This document shows, in pieces, positions 45,386 through 55,797 of a DNA stretch of 64,000 bases. The notes below the pieces were generated by a model that saw only the letters and a list, made by a program, of their open reading frames with translations, had not been told where the DNA came from and did no database searches. The first letter of the stretch is position 1. The number at the start of each line of letters is the position of its first letter. The translations under genes and the position numbers were made by a program. Location: positions 72,426 through 136,425 of the forward strand of contig JAGRDS010000002.1 in NCBI GenBank assembly GCA_020446945.1. Reading direction: 5' to 3'. This DNA is from Parvularculaceae bacterium. Lineage in GTDB: Bacteria; Pseudomonadota; Alphaproteobacteria; Caulobacterales; Parvularculaceae.

Positions 45386-46969
45386 ATGACGAACATATCG
45401 CCCGTCCGGCGGGCCCTTATTTCCGTTTCCGACAAGGAAGGCGTGGAAACTTTCGCGCGCCGTCTCGCCGCTGCGGGCGCCGAAATCGTATCGACCGGGG
45501 GCACTGCGACATTGCTCAGGAAGGCGGGGCTCGCCGTGCGCGATGTATCGGAGCTGACCGGATTTCCAGAGATGATGGACGGGCGCGTAAAGACGCTGCA
45601 TCCGAAAGTACACGGCGGCCTTCTCGCGCTGCGCGATAATGAAGATCATTTGCAGGCGATGAAGGCCCATGAAATTGCGCCGATCGACCTTCTCGTCGTC
45701 AATCTCTATCCGTTCGAAAAGACGGTCGCCGCGGGCGCGGACTACGAGACCTGCGTGGAGAATATCGATATCGGCGGGCCGGCGATGATCCGCGCCGCGT
45801 CGAAAAACCATGGCGGCGTCGGCGTCGTCACCGATCCTGAAGATTATGATGGCGTCGCCGCCGAGATTGAATTGAAGGGCGGGCTGACATTCGAAACGAA
45901 AAAACGGCTCGCCGCCGCCGCCTATGCGCGAACGGCCGCCTATGACGCGGCGATATCGACCTGGTTCGCGCGCGAGATCGGCGAGACCTTTCCAAAACGC
46001 TTCGCCGTCGCGGGAACGCGCGCCGATATATTGCGCTACGGCGAAAACCCGCACCAGAAGGCCGCATTCTACAAAAGCGGCGCGGAACGTTGCGGCGTCG
46101 CGACAGCGAGCCAATTGCAGGGCAAGGCGCTGTCCTACAATAATCTCAATGACACCGATGCGGCGTACGAACTGATCGCGGAGCTTGGAACCGAAAAGCC
46201 GACCGTCGCGATAATCAAGCACGCCAATCCGTGCGGCGTCGCTTCGGCGGCGACGATGGGCGAGGCGTATGATCGCGCACTCCGCTGCGATCCGGTGTCC
46301 GCTTTCGGCGGCATTATCGCGCTCAACAAGCGACTTGACGCTGAAACGGCGGAAAAGATCACGGCGATATTCTCCGAAGTCATTATCGCGCCGGAAATAG
46401 ACGAAGAAGCGCTCGCCATCGTGAAAGCGAAAAAGAACCTGCGCGTTCTGGCGGCGGGCGGCGTTCCCGACCCCGCGCAGGAGGGGCTTGTCATGCGACC
46501 GCTCGCCGGCGGTTTCCTGCTCCAGTCGCGCGATTCAGGGCGTATCGACGAAAGCGCGCTGAAAGTCGTCACAAGGCGCACACCGAGCGCGAACGAAATG
46601 CGCGATCTCGTTTTCGCATTCCGTATTGCAAAGCACGTGAAGTCGAACGCGATCGTTTACGTCAAGGACGAGGCGACGGTCGGCATCGGCGCTGGACAGA
46701 TGAGCCGCGTCGATTCAAGCCGCATCGCAGCGCAAAAATCGGCGGATGCGGCGAAAGCGGCCGGCGCCGCCGAACCGCTCGCGATCGGGTCTGTCGTCGC
46801 ATCGGACGCTTTTTTTCCGTTCGCGGACGGCCTTCTCGCCGCCGCCGAAGCAGGGGCGACGGCGATTATCCAACCAGGCGGCTCCATGCGCGATGAGGAA
46901 GTTATCAAGGCCGCCGACGAGGCGGGCCTTGCGATGGTGTTCACCGGCATGCGCCATTTCAGGCACTAG
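45386..46969 (+). CDS. purH: Bifunctional AICAR transformylase / IMP cyclohydrolase
   Basis: Last two steps of IMP synthesis. The 527-residue product has the MGS-like cyclohydrolase domain ([52 protein letters not shown]) and the transformylase domain ([59 protein letters not shown]). It uses the 10-formyl-THF made by FolD. It is convergent with the GDH gene. Confidence 0.97.
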   Translation: MTNISPVRRALISVSDKEGVETFARRLAAAGAEIVSTGGTATLLRKAGLAVRDVSELTGFPEMMDGRVKTLHPKVHGGLLALRDNEDHLQAMKAHEIAPIDLLVVNLYPFEKTVAAGADYETCVENIDIGGPAMIRAASKNHGGVGVVTDPEDYDGVAAEIELKGGLTFETKKRLAAAAYARTAAYDAAISTWFAREIGETFPKRFAVAGTRADILRYGENPHQKAAFYKSGAERCGVATASQLQGKALSYNNLNDTDAAYELIAELGTEKPTVAIIKHANPCGVASAATMGEAYDRALRCDPVSAFGGIIALNKRLDAETAEKITAIFSEVIIAPEIDEEALAIVKAKKNLRVLAAGGVPDPAQEGLVMRPLAGGFLLQSRDSGRIDESALKVVTRRTPSANEMRDLVFAFRIAKHVKSNAIVYVKDEATVGIGAGQMSRVDSSRIAAQKSADAAKAAGAAEPLAIGSVVASDAFFPFADGLLAAAEAGATAIIQPGGSMRDEEVIKAADEAGLAMVFTGMRHFRH

Positions 46970-46996
46970 CCGAAAACGGCGCGCCGTCGCGGGCCG

Positions 46997-49900
46997 TTAT
47001 TTCGCGCCCCTGCTTTCGGCAAGCGTACGCTCGACAAGATCGGCGAGTTTTGTCGACATGAGCGATAGTTTTCCGACGCTCATGCCGGCTCCGATGTCGA
47101 GATCTTCCGCAAATTTTTCATAGCGCGAGACGGCCGCGCCATTCGCTTCGCGCCAATCGGCGAGAAGCTTGTCGAGCCAGTTCTGCGTTGCGCCTTTCGG
47201 TTCGGATTTGGCGTAGCGCGCGATAGCGCGCGTCAGCGCGCCCTGCCGAAGCGAAAGCTCATCGATCAGGCGGCGAACCGCAAGCTGGTCGAAATGTCCC
47301 TCAGGCATCGACGCTTTCGCGCCGGCGCGCGCCGCCTCTATGTGGAAACGATGGCCGACGCCGAAGAACAGACGCCCGACGGCGCCCGATGACCATTTCG
47401 TTTCCCGCGAAAGGTTTACAATGTCGAACGCGAACTCAAGCGCCGGCATAAGCGCGGCCTGCTCAGCAAGCGCATTCGGCGCCTTGCGCTCCTTCCAGTA
47501 GGCGACGCGCGATTTCAGCGCGGAAGCGGCCGCCGGCGGCAGGATTTCCGGCAGCGCCTTCTTCAACGCCTGAATCGGTTCCTTGTACTGATCGACAAGG
47601 CCGGCGACGCCGCTCCTTGCGAGAACGTTCGATGCTTCGACGTCGCTAATGATTTTATTCACCTGCTCGGCGAGCAAATCGACGGCCGCGTTGTACAGGT
47701 CAGTTTGAAGCGCCGCAGGCGCCTTGTTGTCGAGCGCGTCGACGCCGGCGCCATAGCTGCGCAATTCGAGGATGCGCCGCGCCGCCTCGTAACTAAGGGC
47801 GATATCCGGAATGCTGGCGCCCGACACTTCCGTCAGGCGATTGACGAATGCAGCGCCGCAAGTGTCGACAATCTCGTTTGAAATTCTCGTTGCGATGATC
47901 TCGCGTTTCAACCGATGGCCGGCGATCGCCTTTTTGAACTTGTGCGTTTCTTCAGGAAAATAAAGATCAAGCTCGCGATCGAGCGAGGGGTCGTCCGGGG
48001 CATCCGACTCAAGAAGCGTTTCATAGATGTGCATTTTGGCATAGGCGAGAAGTACGGAAAGTTCCGGCCGGGTCAGGCCGAGATCGGCGATTTTGCGCGC
48101 GGCGATCGCCTTGAAATCCGGCAGCCCTTCAACCTGGCGGTCGAGACGGCCTTCCGCTTCGAGCGACGACATGAAACGCGCATAGGCGTCGATGTCCTGC
48201 GCCGCCGTCACCTGCATCAGAGAAAGCGCGCGTGTTTGTTCGTAATTATGCGCAAGCACATGCCGGGCGACATCCTCGGTCATCTTCTTCAGAAGATCGT
48301 TGCGCGCCGCCGCCTTCAGTTCTCCGTTTTCGATAGCCCGCGACAGGAGAATCTTGATGTTAACTTCGTGGTCGGAAGAATCGACGCCGGCCGAGTTGTC
48401 GATCGCGTCCGTGTTGACGCGGCCGCCCGCGAGCGCGAAGGCGATGCGCCCGGCCTGCGTCATGCCGAGATTGGCGCCTTCGCCGACAACTTTCATGCGC
48501 ATCTCTTCAGCGTCGATGCGGATCGCGTCATTGGCGCGATCGCCGACGCGGGCGTTTTCTTCCGTAGACGCCTTGAAATAGGTTCCGATGCCGCCGAGCC
48601 AGAAAAGCTCGACCTGCATTTTCAGGATCGCCTTCATCACCTCTTGCGGGGTGGCGGCGTTTTTATCTATTTCAAGCAGCGCTTTCATCTGCGCCGAAAG
48701 CGGGATCGATTTCAGGCTGCGCGAAAACACGCCGCCGCCCTTGGCGATCAGCTTTTTATCGTAATCGGCCCACGAGGAACGCGGCAGGTTGAACAGCCGC
48801 TTTCGTTCGGCGTAGGAGATCGCCGGGTCCGGGTCCGGATCGATAAAGATGTCGCGATGGTCGAACGCCGCGATGAGGCGGATCTGTTTCGACAGCAGCA
48901 TGCCGTTTCCGAAAACATCGCCTGACATGTCGCCGACGCCGGCGGCCGTGAACGGCTCCTTTTGAATGTCCTTGCCGATTTCACGGAAATGGCGCTTCAC
49001 CGCCTCCCAGGCGCCGCGCGCCGTTATGCCCATTTCCTTGTGATCATAACCGGCTGACCCGCCGGACGCGAAAGCGTCGCCGAGCCAGAAGCCGTAATCG
49101 GCCGAAATGCCGTTCGCCGTGTCTGAAAAAGCCGCCGTGCCCTTGTCGGCCGCCACAACGAGATAGGGATCGTCTTCATCCCAGCGCACGACGTTTTCAG
49201 GCGCCACGGTATCGCCCGCGACGATATTGTCGGTAATGTCGAGCAGGCTGCGGATAAACAGTTTGTACGCCTCGCGCCCTTCCTCGTAGATCGCATTGCG
49301 ATCGCCGCCGGCCGGTAACTGCTTGGGATAAAAACCGCCCTTCGATCCGGTCGGAACGATAACAGCGTTCTTAACGCGCTGCGCCTTTACGAGTCCCAGA
49401 ACTTCAGTACGGAAATCTTCGCGCCGGTCAGACCAGCGAAGGCCGCCGCGCGCAACGGCGCCGAAGCGCAAATGAACGCCGTCGACCTTCGGTCCCGACA
49501 TGAAAATTTCGCGATAAGGACGCGGCTTGGGCAGATCGTCGATGCCCGCGCTTACGATCTTGAAAGAGATATAGGGTTTGAAAGCGCCGTCGGCCGCGCG
49601 CTGATAGTAGTTCGTGCGCACTGTCGACTGGATAAGGTTGAGATAACGGCGGAAAATGCGGTCCTCGTCGAGACTTTCGACACTTTCGAGAAGCGCATTG
49701 AACCGAACCACCGCGGCGTCCAGCTCTTTTGTGCGCTGTTCGCGCCTGGCCGGGCCGGATGGATTGAATCGCGCATGGAACACGGCGATTAGCGTGCGCG
49801 CAATTTCCGGGTGCCGGCCGAGCGTTTCTTCAATGTAGTTCTGCGAGAAGGGGATGCCGGCCTGCAGCAGGTATTTCGCAGCGGCGCGCAAATACCAGGT

Positions 49901-51910
49901 TTCGCGCCAGCTCAAACCGGCGCTGACGACGAGCGCGTTGAAGCCGTCATCTTCCGTTCGTCCATCAAGAACGGCGGCGAACGATTCCTCCAGAAGCTTT
50001 TTGACGCCGGCCGCGTCGATCGGGCGGCCGAGCCTGTCTTCGGCGCGAAAATCATGCAGCCAGATTTCGGCGTTCATATCGCCCGGCATGATGGAATAGC
50101 CGCTTTCCTGCACGACATTGAGGCCGAGATTTTCGATAGGGGGGATAAGCGCCGACAAACGCCGCGGCTCATGGCGGCAATAAAGCTTGATGTTGATTTC
50201 CGATTCGCTGGAGCCGGGGCGGCGGAATGCGCGCAGCGCCAGTTTGGATTCGCCCATGCCTTCGATAATCGCAATATCGTCCAGCGCCTCGGAGGGCGAG
50301 GTGCGTTCGCGATAGGCTGCATCAAAGGCGTATTCCCAGCGACCGAACAAGCCGATCGGCGTCGCGCCCTCATGCGCGCCGCGCAATTCATCAAGAAGTC
50401 CGTCCGACCAGTTGCGCGTTATTATGCGGATGCGGCGCGTCAGTTCCGTAATGCCGGGCCCGTCCGGCGCGCCGGGCGCGATGGCGATAATGTAATGGAC
50501 GCGCACGAGCGCCGCGTCGCCGAAATGAGGATTGAAGGCGGCGACATAGCCGTCATAAGCGCTTGCCAGCGTTTCGCCGATCTGCTCGCGGACGGCGGAC
50601 GAGAAACGATCGCGCGGCACGTAGACAAGCGCGGAAAGAAAGCGGTCGAACCGGTCGCGGCGAACAAAAACCTTTGTACGCGGACGCTTGTAGAGGCGTA
50701 ATATGCCGAGCGCCGTCTCTTTGAGCGTTTCAATATCGCTCTGGAACATTTCATCGCGCGGAAACGTTTCGAGAATGTGGATAAGGGCTTTCTGATTATG
50801 CCCACCGGCGCGAAAACCCGCAGCCTCGACGGCTTTCATCTCCTTCACGCGCAGGATCGGAATATCCGACGCGGGACGGTTGTACATGTCCGACGTCAAC
50901 AGCCCGACGAAGCGTTCCTCGCCGACGACCTTGCCCGCATCGTCGAAAATCTTGACGCCGATATAGTCCATATGGACGCGGCGGTGGACCGACGAACGCG
51001 CATTCGCCTTCGTGATGATCAGCGGTTCGTTCGTCGCCATAAACGCTGCGACCGATGGCGACAATTCACCTTCGTCGGAGAACGTCGTTTTCAAAATGCG
51101 CCGTTCGCTGTCCTTGAGAATGCCGAGATCGGCGCCGTCTTCGCGGGTGAAGCTTTTTTTCGACCCGCTGGAGGCGTATTTGTAACGGCGAACGCCGAGG
51201 AATGTATATTTGTTTTTCCAAAGCTTTTTGAGGAATTCAATCGATTCCGATTGCGTAAGCTTGTCGACGCCTTTCAGCTTGATGCTTTCCAGGCGCTCGA
51301 TCGCGTCTTTCATGCGCGCGCGCATCGCTTCGTAGTCGGCGACGGCGACGGCGACATCCGCCAGGACGGCGGAAATTTCTTTTTCCAGTTCGGCGATCTC
51401 GCCTTCTTCGACCGGCGGATCCATTTCCGCGTGGATCATCGACTCGGCGACTGACTTTCCGCCGTTTTCGTCATGAATGCGCTCGCCTTTTGCGTTCCGC
51501 GCGACGTTGACGACGGCGTTGACGAAGAACGACACAGGTTTGCCGGCCTCTGCAAGCGCGGAGGAAACGCTGTCGACAATAAACGGCATGTCGTCTGCGG
51601 CGATTTCGAGAACGAGCCGCGTTTCGCGCCAGTCGTCGCTCCTGACGAGGCGGAAACCGAGGCAGGGCGTTCCCTTTTTGCGGATTTTCGTCGCGTTCCA
51701 TGCGGCGATGGCGCGATCGACAAGGCTCGCCGGATTGTCCCAGTAGCGATCCTCGCCGGTGGCGAATTTCACAAGCTGTTCGAGATAATGCTCAAAGGCG
51801 GGGACGAGGGCGCCGTCGCCGGTTTTCGGCGAATCCTTGTGCGAACGTGCAAGCGTTTGCGCTTTTTTGAAGGTTCTGGCGTCCGCCGCCGCGTGAAATC
51901 CATCAGCCAT
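46997..51910 (-). CDS. gdhB: NAD-specific glutamate dehydrogenase, giant (180-kDa) type
   Basis: Oxidative deamination of glutamate to 2-oxoglutarate, normally catabolic. The 1,637-residue product is a full-length member of the large GDH class. A long N-terminal regulatory part holds ACT-like segments (LVLEIAADDMPFIVDSVSSA). The catalytic domain holds GGLRWSDRREDFRTEVLGL, KNAVIVPTGSKGGFYPK, YDHKEMGITARGAWEAVKR, and FGNGMLLSKQIRLIAAFDH. The C-terminal helical part is usual for the class. It stands alone on its strand. With glnA-glnB it covers both sides of glutamate metabolism. Confidence 0.96.
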   Translation of the reverse strand: MADGFHAAADARTFKKAQTLARSHKDSPKTGDGALVPAFEHYLEQLVKFATGEDRYWDNPASLVDRAIAAWNATKIRKKGTPCLGFRLVRSDDWRETRLVLEIAADDMPFIVDSVSSALAEAGKPVSFFVNAVVNVARNAKGERIHDENGGKSVAESMIHAEMDPPVEEGEIAELEKEISAVLADVAVAVADYEAMRARMKDAIERLESIKLKGVDKLTQSESIEFLKKLWKNKYTFLGVRRYKYASSGSKKSFTREDGADLGILKDSERRILKTTFSDEGELSPSVAAFMATNEPLIITKANARSSVHRRVHMDYIGVKIFDDAGKVVGEERFVGLLTSDMYNRPASDIPILRVKEMKAVEAAGFRAGGHNQKALIHILETFPRDEMFQSDIETLKETALGILRLYKRPRTKVFVRRDRFDRFLSALVYVPRDRFSSAVREQIGETLASAYDGYVAAFNPHFGDAALVRVHYIIAIAPGAPDGPGITELTRRIRIITRNWSDGLLDELRGAHEGATPIGLFGRWEYAFDAAYRERTSPSEALDDIAIIEGMGESKLALRAFRRPGSSESEINIKLYCRHEPRRLSALIPPIENLGLNVVQESGYSIMPGDMNAEIWLHDFRAEDRLGRPIDAAGVKKLLEESFAAVLDGRTEDDGFNALVVSAGLSWRETWYLRAAAKYLLQAGIPFSQNYIEETLGRHPEIARTLIAVFHARFNPSGPARREQRTKELDAAVVRFNALLESVESLDEDRIFRRYLNLIQSTVRTNYYQRAADGAFKPYISFKIVSAGIDDLPKPRPYREIFMSGPKVDGVHLRFGAVARGGLRWSDRREDFRTEVLGLVKAQRVKNAVIVPTGSKGGFYPKQLPAGGDRNAIYEEGREAYKLFIRSLLDITDNIVAGDTVAPENVVRWDEDDPYLVVAADKGTAAFSDTANGISADYGFWLGDAFASGGSAGYDHKEMGITARGAWEAVKRHFREIGKDIQKEPFTAAGVGDMSGDVFGNGMLLSKQIRLIAAFDHRDIFIDPDPDPAISYAERKRLFNLPRSSWADYDKKLIAKGGGVFSRSLKSIPLSAQMKALLEIDKNAATPQEVMKAILKMQVELFWLGGIGTYFKASTEENARVGDRANDAIRIDAEEMRMKVVGEGANLGMTQAGRIAFALAGGRVNTDAIDNSAGVDSSDHEVNIKILLSRAIENGELKAAARNDLLKKMTEDVARHVLAHNYEQTRALSLMQVTAAQDIDAYARFMSSLEAEGRLDRQVEGLPDFKAIAARKIADLGLTRPELSVLLAYAKMHIYETLLESDAPDDPSLDRELDLYFPEETHKFKKAIAGHRLKREIIATRISNEIVDTCGAAFVNRLTEVSGASIPDIALSYEAARRILELRSYGAGVDALDNKAPAALQTDLYNAAVDLLAEQVNKIISDVEASNVLARSGVAGLVDQYKEPIQALKKALPEILPPAAASALKSRVAYWKERKAPNALAEQAALMPALEFAFDIVNLSRETKWSSGAVGRLFFGVGHRFHIEAARAGAKASMPEGHFDQLAVRRLIDELSLRQGALTRAIARYAKSEPKGATQNWLDKLLADWREANGAAVSRYEKFAEDLDIGAGMSVGKLSLMSTKLADLVERTLAESRGAK

Positions 51911-52089
51911 TCGAATACCTCCGGGCGCCGATCGCGCTGGCGGCCGTCGCGAGCGGCGCTTTTTTGCGTTCCGCCGGCTCGGCCGAATTGCGGGGCGTCA
52001 TAGCGTAAGGCGAGGCGGGAAGTCTAACGGAATAAGACCGTTTTACGCGAGCCCGCGACGCTTAGTCTCGCGTAACGTTTGGGGGATGG

Positions 52090-52124
52090 AAAAAAGCGCC
52101 GTCTGCGGGCGCGCCGGCGCCCGC
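52090..52124 (-). terminator. Probable terminator of the 52138-52902 gene
   Basis: On the minus strand an 8-bp stem GCGGGCGC/GCGCCCGC with loop CGGC is followed nine bases later by six T. Confidence 0.45.
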
Positions 52125-52137
52125 CATTACGCGCGTT

Positions 52138-52902
52138 TCAGCTTGCGACGGCCGATTTTTCGGGGGCGGTTTGCGCCGATCGCCGGCCGCGGTCGGCCTC
52201 GCGCCGGACCAGCGCCGTCCTCGGGAAACGCTGACCGGCGCGCCGGGCCGCCTCGACCGATGCGGCGAGGACGAAACTGGCGCCGGAAATCCCGGCGACC
52301 AGCACGAGGGCGGTGAACTGCGAAAAGCCGAAGGAGATGAAAGACGAGGCGAAGATCGCCGCAAACGCCGGAAGTCCGGCCGCAGCGGCCGCCGGGCGGT
52401 GGGCGAGGTTCAGCGCGGCTGCGATCGTCGCGCCGGCGAGCATCAGGGCGAGCGTCTGCATCGCGGCGGCGGGCGGCGCCCCCGTCGGCGCGAGCAAAAA
52501 AGCGCCGGCGCCGAACGCCGCGCTGACGACGGCGAGGCTTGAGGTGTAATTGGCCCGCCAACGGAATGGGCGCGCGGCGATCGCGTCGCCGCGGCGGAAT
52601 TCACTGCGATAGCGCCGGCAGAGATAAAGAGCGGCGAACAGCATGAGCGACCAGACGGCGGCGCGCAGCGGCAAGGCGCGCGCGATGACGATTGCATTGA
52701 AAATCGCGAGGCCTGCGAACAGCGCAAGACCCGAGCCGCTCCAGCGTGACAATTGATCGATCAGATGAAGTCGCGCGGCGCGCGAAAGGCCCGGCGCCGA
52801 TTTGGCGCGGTTGTCCGGCGCGGCGGCCGCCGTCGCGGCGAGCGCCTGCAATTCCTGAACGGTCCTGTTCTCAAGTGGCGCCTTCACGCTCGGATCGGAC
52901 AT
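52138..52902 (-). CDS. Hypothetical multi-pass membrane protein, possible CtrA target
   Basis: Not recognised. The 254-residue product has a soluble N-terminus of about 45 residues, roughly six hydrophobic segments (for example GLALFAGLAIFNAIVIARAL, AVWSLMLFAALYLC, SLAVVSAAFGAGAFLLAP, FTALVLVAGISGASFVLAAS) and a basic C-terminus. The alternation fits a small transporter-like or scaffold membrane protein. A perfect TTAA-N7-TTAAC site lies 47 bp upstream of the ATG. It is a single gene with its own terminator, so cell-cycle control is plausible. Confidence 0.75.
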   Translation of the reverse strand: MSDPSVKAPLENRTVQELQALAATAAAAPDNRAKSAPGLSRAARLHLIDQLSRWSGSGLALFAGLAIFNAIVIARALPLRAAVWSLMLFAALYLCRRYRSEFRRGDAIAARPFRWRANYTSSLAVVSAAFGAGAFLLAPTGAPPAAAMQTLALMLAGATIAAALNLAHRPAAAAAGLPAFAAIFASSFISFGFSQFTALVLVAGISGASFVLAASVEAARRAGQRFPRTALVRREADRGRRSAQTAPEKSAVAS

Positions 52903-52948
52903 TGGTTCGCATCCCGCAATCGCAACGGAAATTAGGCGCCGGAGGGCG

Positions 52949-52963
52949 TTAACGTCTCGTTAA
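52949..52963 (-). promoter_or_regulatory. CtrA-type site upstream of the membrane protein gene
   Basis: On the minus strand TTAA-CGAGACG-TTAAC matches TTAA-N7-TTAAC exactly and is centred about 54 bp before the ATG at 52902, a normal place for an activator overlapping a -35 region. Confidence 0.55.
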
Positions 52964-53008
52964 GAAAGCGAGGCTGGGCTGATTTGCGTTCAGCGTCCAT
53001 CGCGGGCG

Positions 53009-54685
53009 CTAACTTTGCGCGTAGCGCCGGCGGAATTCTTCAAGGCTCTGGAAAAAGGGCGCGAGGCGCTTTTCATAGCCGCGCCATCGCGCGACGCCGT
53101 CGGCGTTGATCGGGCGGCGCACCTGCACGGCGCTGACCGTAAAAACCGTGCGGTCGCCCTTGTAGTACTCAAGGCATTGCTGTTCCAGGTCGAGGCCGCA
53201 AAAGTCCAGTACTGCGCGCACGCCGGTTTCGAAATCGGAGACCAGTTCTTCATATTTAACGACATGGATGCGCTCGCCGAGAATGCGCCGCCAGCGCTCG
53301 ATGAGAAATTCGTAAGTCGCCTGCATGTGGGCGATATCGCGGAGGTCGTTCGACCATTCATGCGCCGCCAGGAATCTCGTTCGGAATACCGACATGGCGA
53401 TATCGGCCGGATCGCGTTGCATGGCGATAAAGCGTGCGCCGGGATCGAGGTCGGCGATGAGGCCGCAGCGTTCGAAATTGAACAGGTTTTTGTCGAGTAC
53501 GCAGGCCGCGCCGGCGGCCGCATTGCGATAGGCGCTTCGATAATGTTCGCGTGCGTCCGCCACGCATGAACGCCACGCTCGCCCGGCGCTTTTCGCTTGC
53601 GCCTCAAGCGAATTGGCGATCTGCGCCATATTGGCGCTTTCGCCGATGCTGACGGCGCGGGAATGGCTCGAAACAACCTGGTCGATCAGCGTCGAACCCG
53701 ATCGCGGCATGCCGACGATGAAAACGCAATCCGGCGGCGCGCTTTCCATTGCGGCGCTAGACGGTGCGGCGGGGTAGCGCGCAATCGCAAGGCGCGCTCT
53801 TCGTTCGACGGCGGCGGCCCTGTAAACGCGGCCCGAGCTTTCGGCGGCCGACTTCGCCAGCCGTTTCGCCGCGTCGAAGGCGTCGAAAGCGGCGTTAAAA
53901 TCACCCTTTTTTTCGGCGGCGCGCCCAAGCGCGCGATAGCCGCCAATTCGCATTTCATCAGGCAGTGCGCCCTCGTCCAGGGCTTTTTTCAGACGCTCCT
54001 CGATTGAAGCGTCGACAAGCTCCGGCGAGAGTTCGGAAAGGATGACATAGGCGGGTATCGCTCTCGCATTCAGCTCGATTGCTTTAAGAGCGGCCGCTTT
54101 CGCCGCTTTCGCGTCGCCGCGTATAATTTCAATCCGGGCGCGCATGCAGAGGGCGGCTGCGCTGTCGCCGAAATTTTTCTCAATGACGCCCAGCAAGTCT
54201 TCGACTTTATCCAGCTCCTGAGCGTTCAGATAATGGTGCGCGAGTTCGTGCGCGGTATCTTCCTCGTCGAGATAGCGTTCTGCAAAAAACGAAAATGCGC
54301 GCGCGGCGGCGATAAAGTGATCCTTTTCCGCCAGACGGCTCGACCAGAAACCGGCGAGCGATTCCGCGTCGTTTCGCGACAGCGTCAGAATATAATCGCG
54401 ACAGGTCTGAATCCCGACCTCGCAATCCATAAGGAATGCGGGCGGCGCAAGGACCGAATAGGTCCGAAAATCATCCGGACCAAGACGAACAGCCTCTTTC
54501 GCGGCGGACAATGCGCGTTCAAACCGGCCGGAACCGTAAAGGGATGCAGCATATCCGCACCACGCCCCGACCGAATGCGGCCCGATTTTGACCAGATTTG
54601 AAAAAATATTGAGCGCGCGGGCGTTCTCGCCGCGATTGAGCGCATCCTGTCCCTGTTGCAGGAGTTCTGACGGGTCGGCCCTCAT
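53009..54685 (-). CDS. TPR-sulfotransferase fusion protein
   Basis: The 558-residue product has tetratricopeptide repeats over about residues 1-270 (GQDALNRGENARALNIFSNL; AKEAVRLGPDDFRTYSVL; ALGRAAEKKGDFNAAFDAF) and a C-terminal sulfotransferase domain with the PAPS loop FIVGMPRSGSTLIDQVVSSH and the 3'-phosphate segment RFIAMQRDPADIAMSVFRTRF. This is a common bacterial architecture; the TPR part probably binds the protein or glycan acceptor. It overlaps the cupin gene by four bases. It is the second sulfotransferase in this window. Confidence 0.88.
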   Translation of the reverse strand: MRADPSELLQQGQDALNRGENARALNIFSNLVKIGPHSVGAWCGYAASLYGSGRFERALSAAKEAVRLGPDDFRTYSVLAPPAFLMDCEVGIQTCRDYILTLSRNDAESLAGFWSSRLAEKDHFIAAARAFSFFAERYLDEEDTAHELAHHYLNAQELDKVEDLLGVIEKNFGDSAAALCMRARIEIIRGDAKAAKAAALKAIELNARAIPAYVILSELSPELVDASIEERLKKALDEGALPDEMRIGGYRALGRAAEKKGDFNAAFDAFDAAKRLAKSAAESSGRVYRAAAVERRARLAIARYPAAPSSAAMESAPPDCVFIVGMPRSGSTLIDQVVSSHSRAVSIGESANMAQIANSLEAQAKSAGRAWRSCVADAREHYRSAYRNAAAGAACVLDKNLFNFERCGLIADLDPGARFIAMQRDPADIAMSVFRTRFLAAHEWSNDLRDIAHMQATYEFLIERWRRILGERIHVVKYEELVSDFETGVRAVLDFCGLDLEQQCLEYYKGDRTVFTVSAVQVRRPINADGVARWRGYEKRLAPFFQSLEEFRRRYAQS

Positions 54686-55104
54686 CGCGATGGCGGCGCC
54701 CAGTCTTTCGGCGCGAGTTCAAACGTCTCGAACAGAAATCCCGGCGCGACGGTGCAGCCGACTAGCGTCCATGCGCCAAGGCTTTCCGCCGCCTGCCATG
54801 CGCCCGCCGGCGCGACGCCTTGCGGGCGTTCGCCGCGCGCGAGGTCGGCGCCTAGAATTATATCATGCGCGCGCCTTTCGTCGGCGATCGAAAGGCGCAA
54901 GGGGGCGCCGGCGTGATAATGCCAGATTTCGGCCGCGTCGATGCGATGCCAATGCGAGCGCTCGCCTTCCTTCAGCAGAAAATAGATTGCTGTCGAAACA
55001 GCGCGCGCGTCGACGGTTTTCGTGTCGCGAAAGGTTTCGACGAAGTGGCCGCCTTCAGGGTGCGGCGCCATGCCGAGGCGCGCGATAATTTCGTCTGGCG
55101 ACAT
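54682..55104 (-). CDS. DUF985 cupin protein
   Basis: A 140-residue cupin of the DUF985 family: IIARLGMAPHPEGGHFVETFRD, STAIYFLLKEGERSHWHRIDAAEIWHYHAGAP, GVAPAGAWQAAESLGAWTLVGCTVAPGF. His residues of the cupin motifs are present. The reaction is unknown. The last four bases overlap the TPR-sulfotransferase start and the TPR protein lies six bases upstream, so the three form an operon. Confidence 0.9.
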   Translation of the reverse strand: MSPDEIIARLGMAPHPEGGHFVETFRDTKTVDARAVSTAIYFLLKEGERSHWHRIDAAEIWHYHAGAPLRLSIADERRAHDIILGADLARGERPQGVAPAGAWQAAESLGAWTLVGCTVAPGFLFETFELAPKDWAPPSR

Positions 55105-55110
55105 GGGCGG

Positions 55111-55797
55111 TTAGTCCTCTTCGTCGTCCTCGCTGTAATAGGCTTCGATATTGAACCCCGCCTGCTTTAATTCGCCGCGCAGCGTCAAAGCGTCGATATC
55201 GTAAGGATCGATCGTCAATGCGGCGACGACGTCGTGGGCGGCGTCTTCGTCCCGCCCGAGCGCACGCGCGGCGCGCGCGCGGATAAGATAGGCCTCCACG
55301 GTTTTAAGTCCGGCCGCTTCTGCGGCGGTCACCGCCTCGGACGCAGCCTGCCATTTTCCCGCAGCGGCGTAGACTTTCGCCGCGACGAAATCGAGTTCGG
55401 GAAGCTCGGGCGTCAAGCGTTGCGCCGCCAGGATGGAACCTTCCGCCTGCGTCGCGTCATCGGCGTCAAGCCATGCGAGCGCGGCCTCGGCCAGCAGGCG
55501 CGCGCGCGCGCGGCTGTCGCCTGCGTCGGAGCGTTCGGAGATTTCGGTAAGACGCGCGGCGGCGAGTTTGGAAAATCCCGCCGCAAGATCGCCGACGGCA
55601 AGGCAGTGAAGCGCCGGCGCGCCGCCGCCCTCGCTCACCCAGCGTTCCGCCGCGCGTCGCCCGGTGTCCAGATCGTCGGCGATGAGCGCCACGCAGTCGG
55701 CATAGCGCTCGGTCGTTCCCTCGATTCGGTCGAGATAGGCGGGAAGGTAAGGCGCTTCGGGCGTGAGCAACCAGGCGATGGCGAACAATGATTTCAT
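55111..55797 (-). CDS. Hypothetical tetratricopeptide-like protein
   Basis: The 228-residue product is almost entirely helical with TPR-like pairs (LLAEAALAWLDADDATQAEG; FVAAKVYAAAGKWQAASEAV; IRARAARALGRDEDAAHDVV). It ends in the acidic tail YYSEDDEED. The N-terminus MKSLFAIAWLLTPEA is mildly hydrophobic but not a clear signal peptide. It is the first gene of the cupin / TPR-sulfotransferase operon. A scaffold role is likely but unproven. Confidence 0.75.
   Translation of the reverse strand: MKSLFAIAWLLTPEAPYLPAYLDRIEGTTERYADCVALIADDLDTGRRAAERWVSEGGGAPALHCLAVGDLAAGFSKLAAARLTEISERSDAGDSRARARLLAEAALAWLDADDATQAEGSILAAQRLTPELPELDFVAAKVYAAAGKWQAASEAVTAAEAAGLKTVEAYLIRARAARALGRDEDAAHDVVAALTIDPYDIDALTLRGELKQAGFNIEAYYSEDDEED

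Noticed and set aside
47915..48925. 336-codon plus-strand open frame
   Set aside because: Antisense to the NAD-glutamate dehydrogenase gene; no domain or ribosome site.
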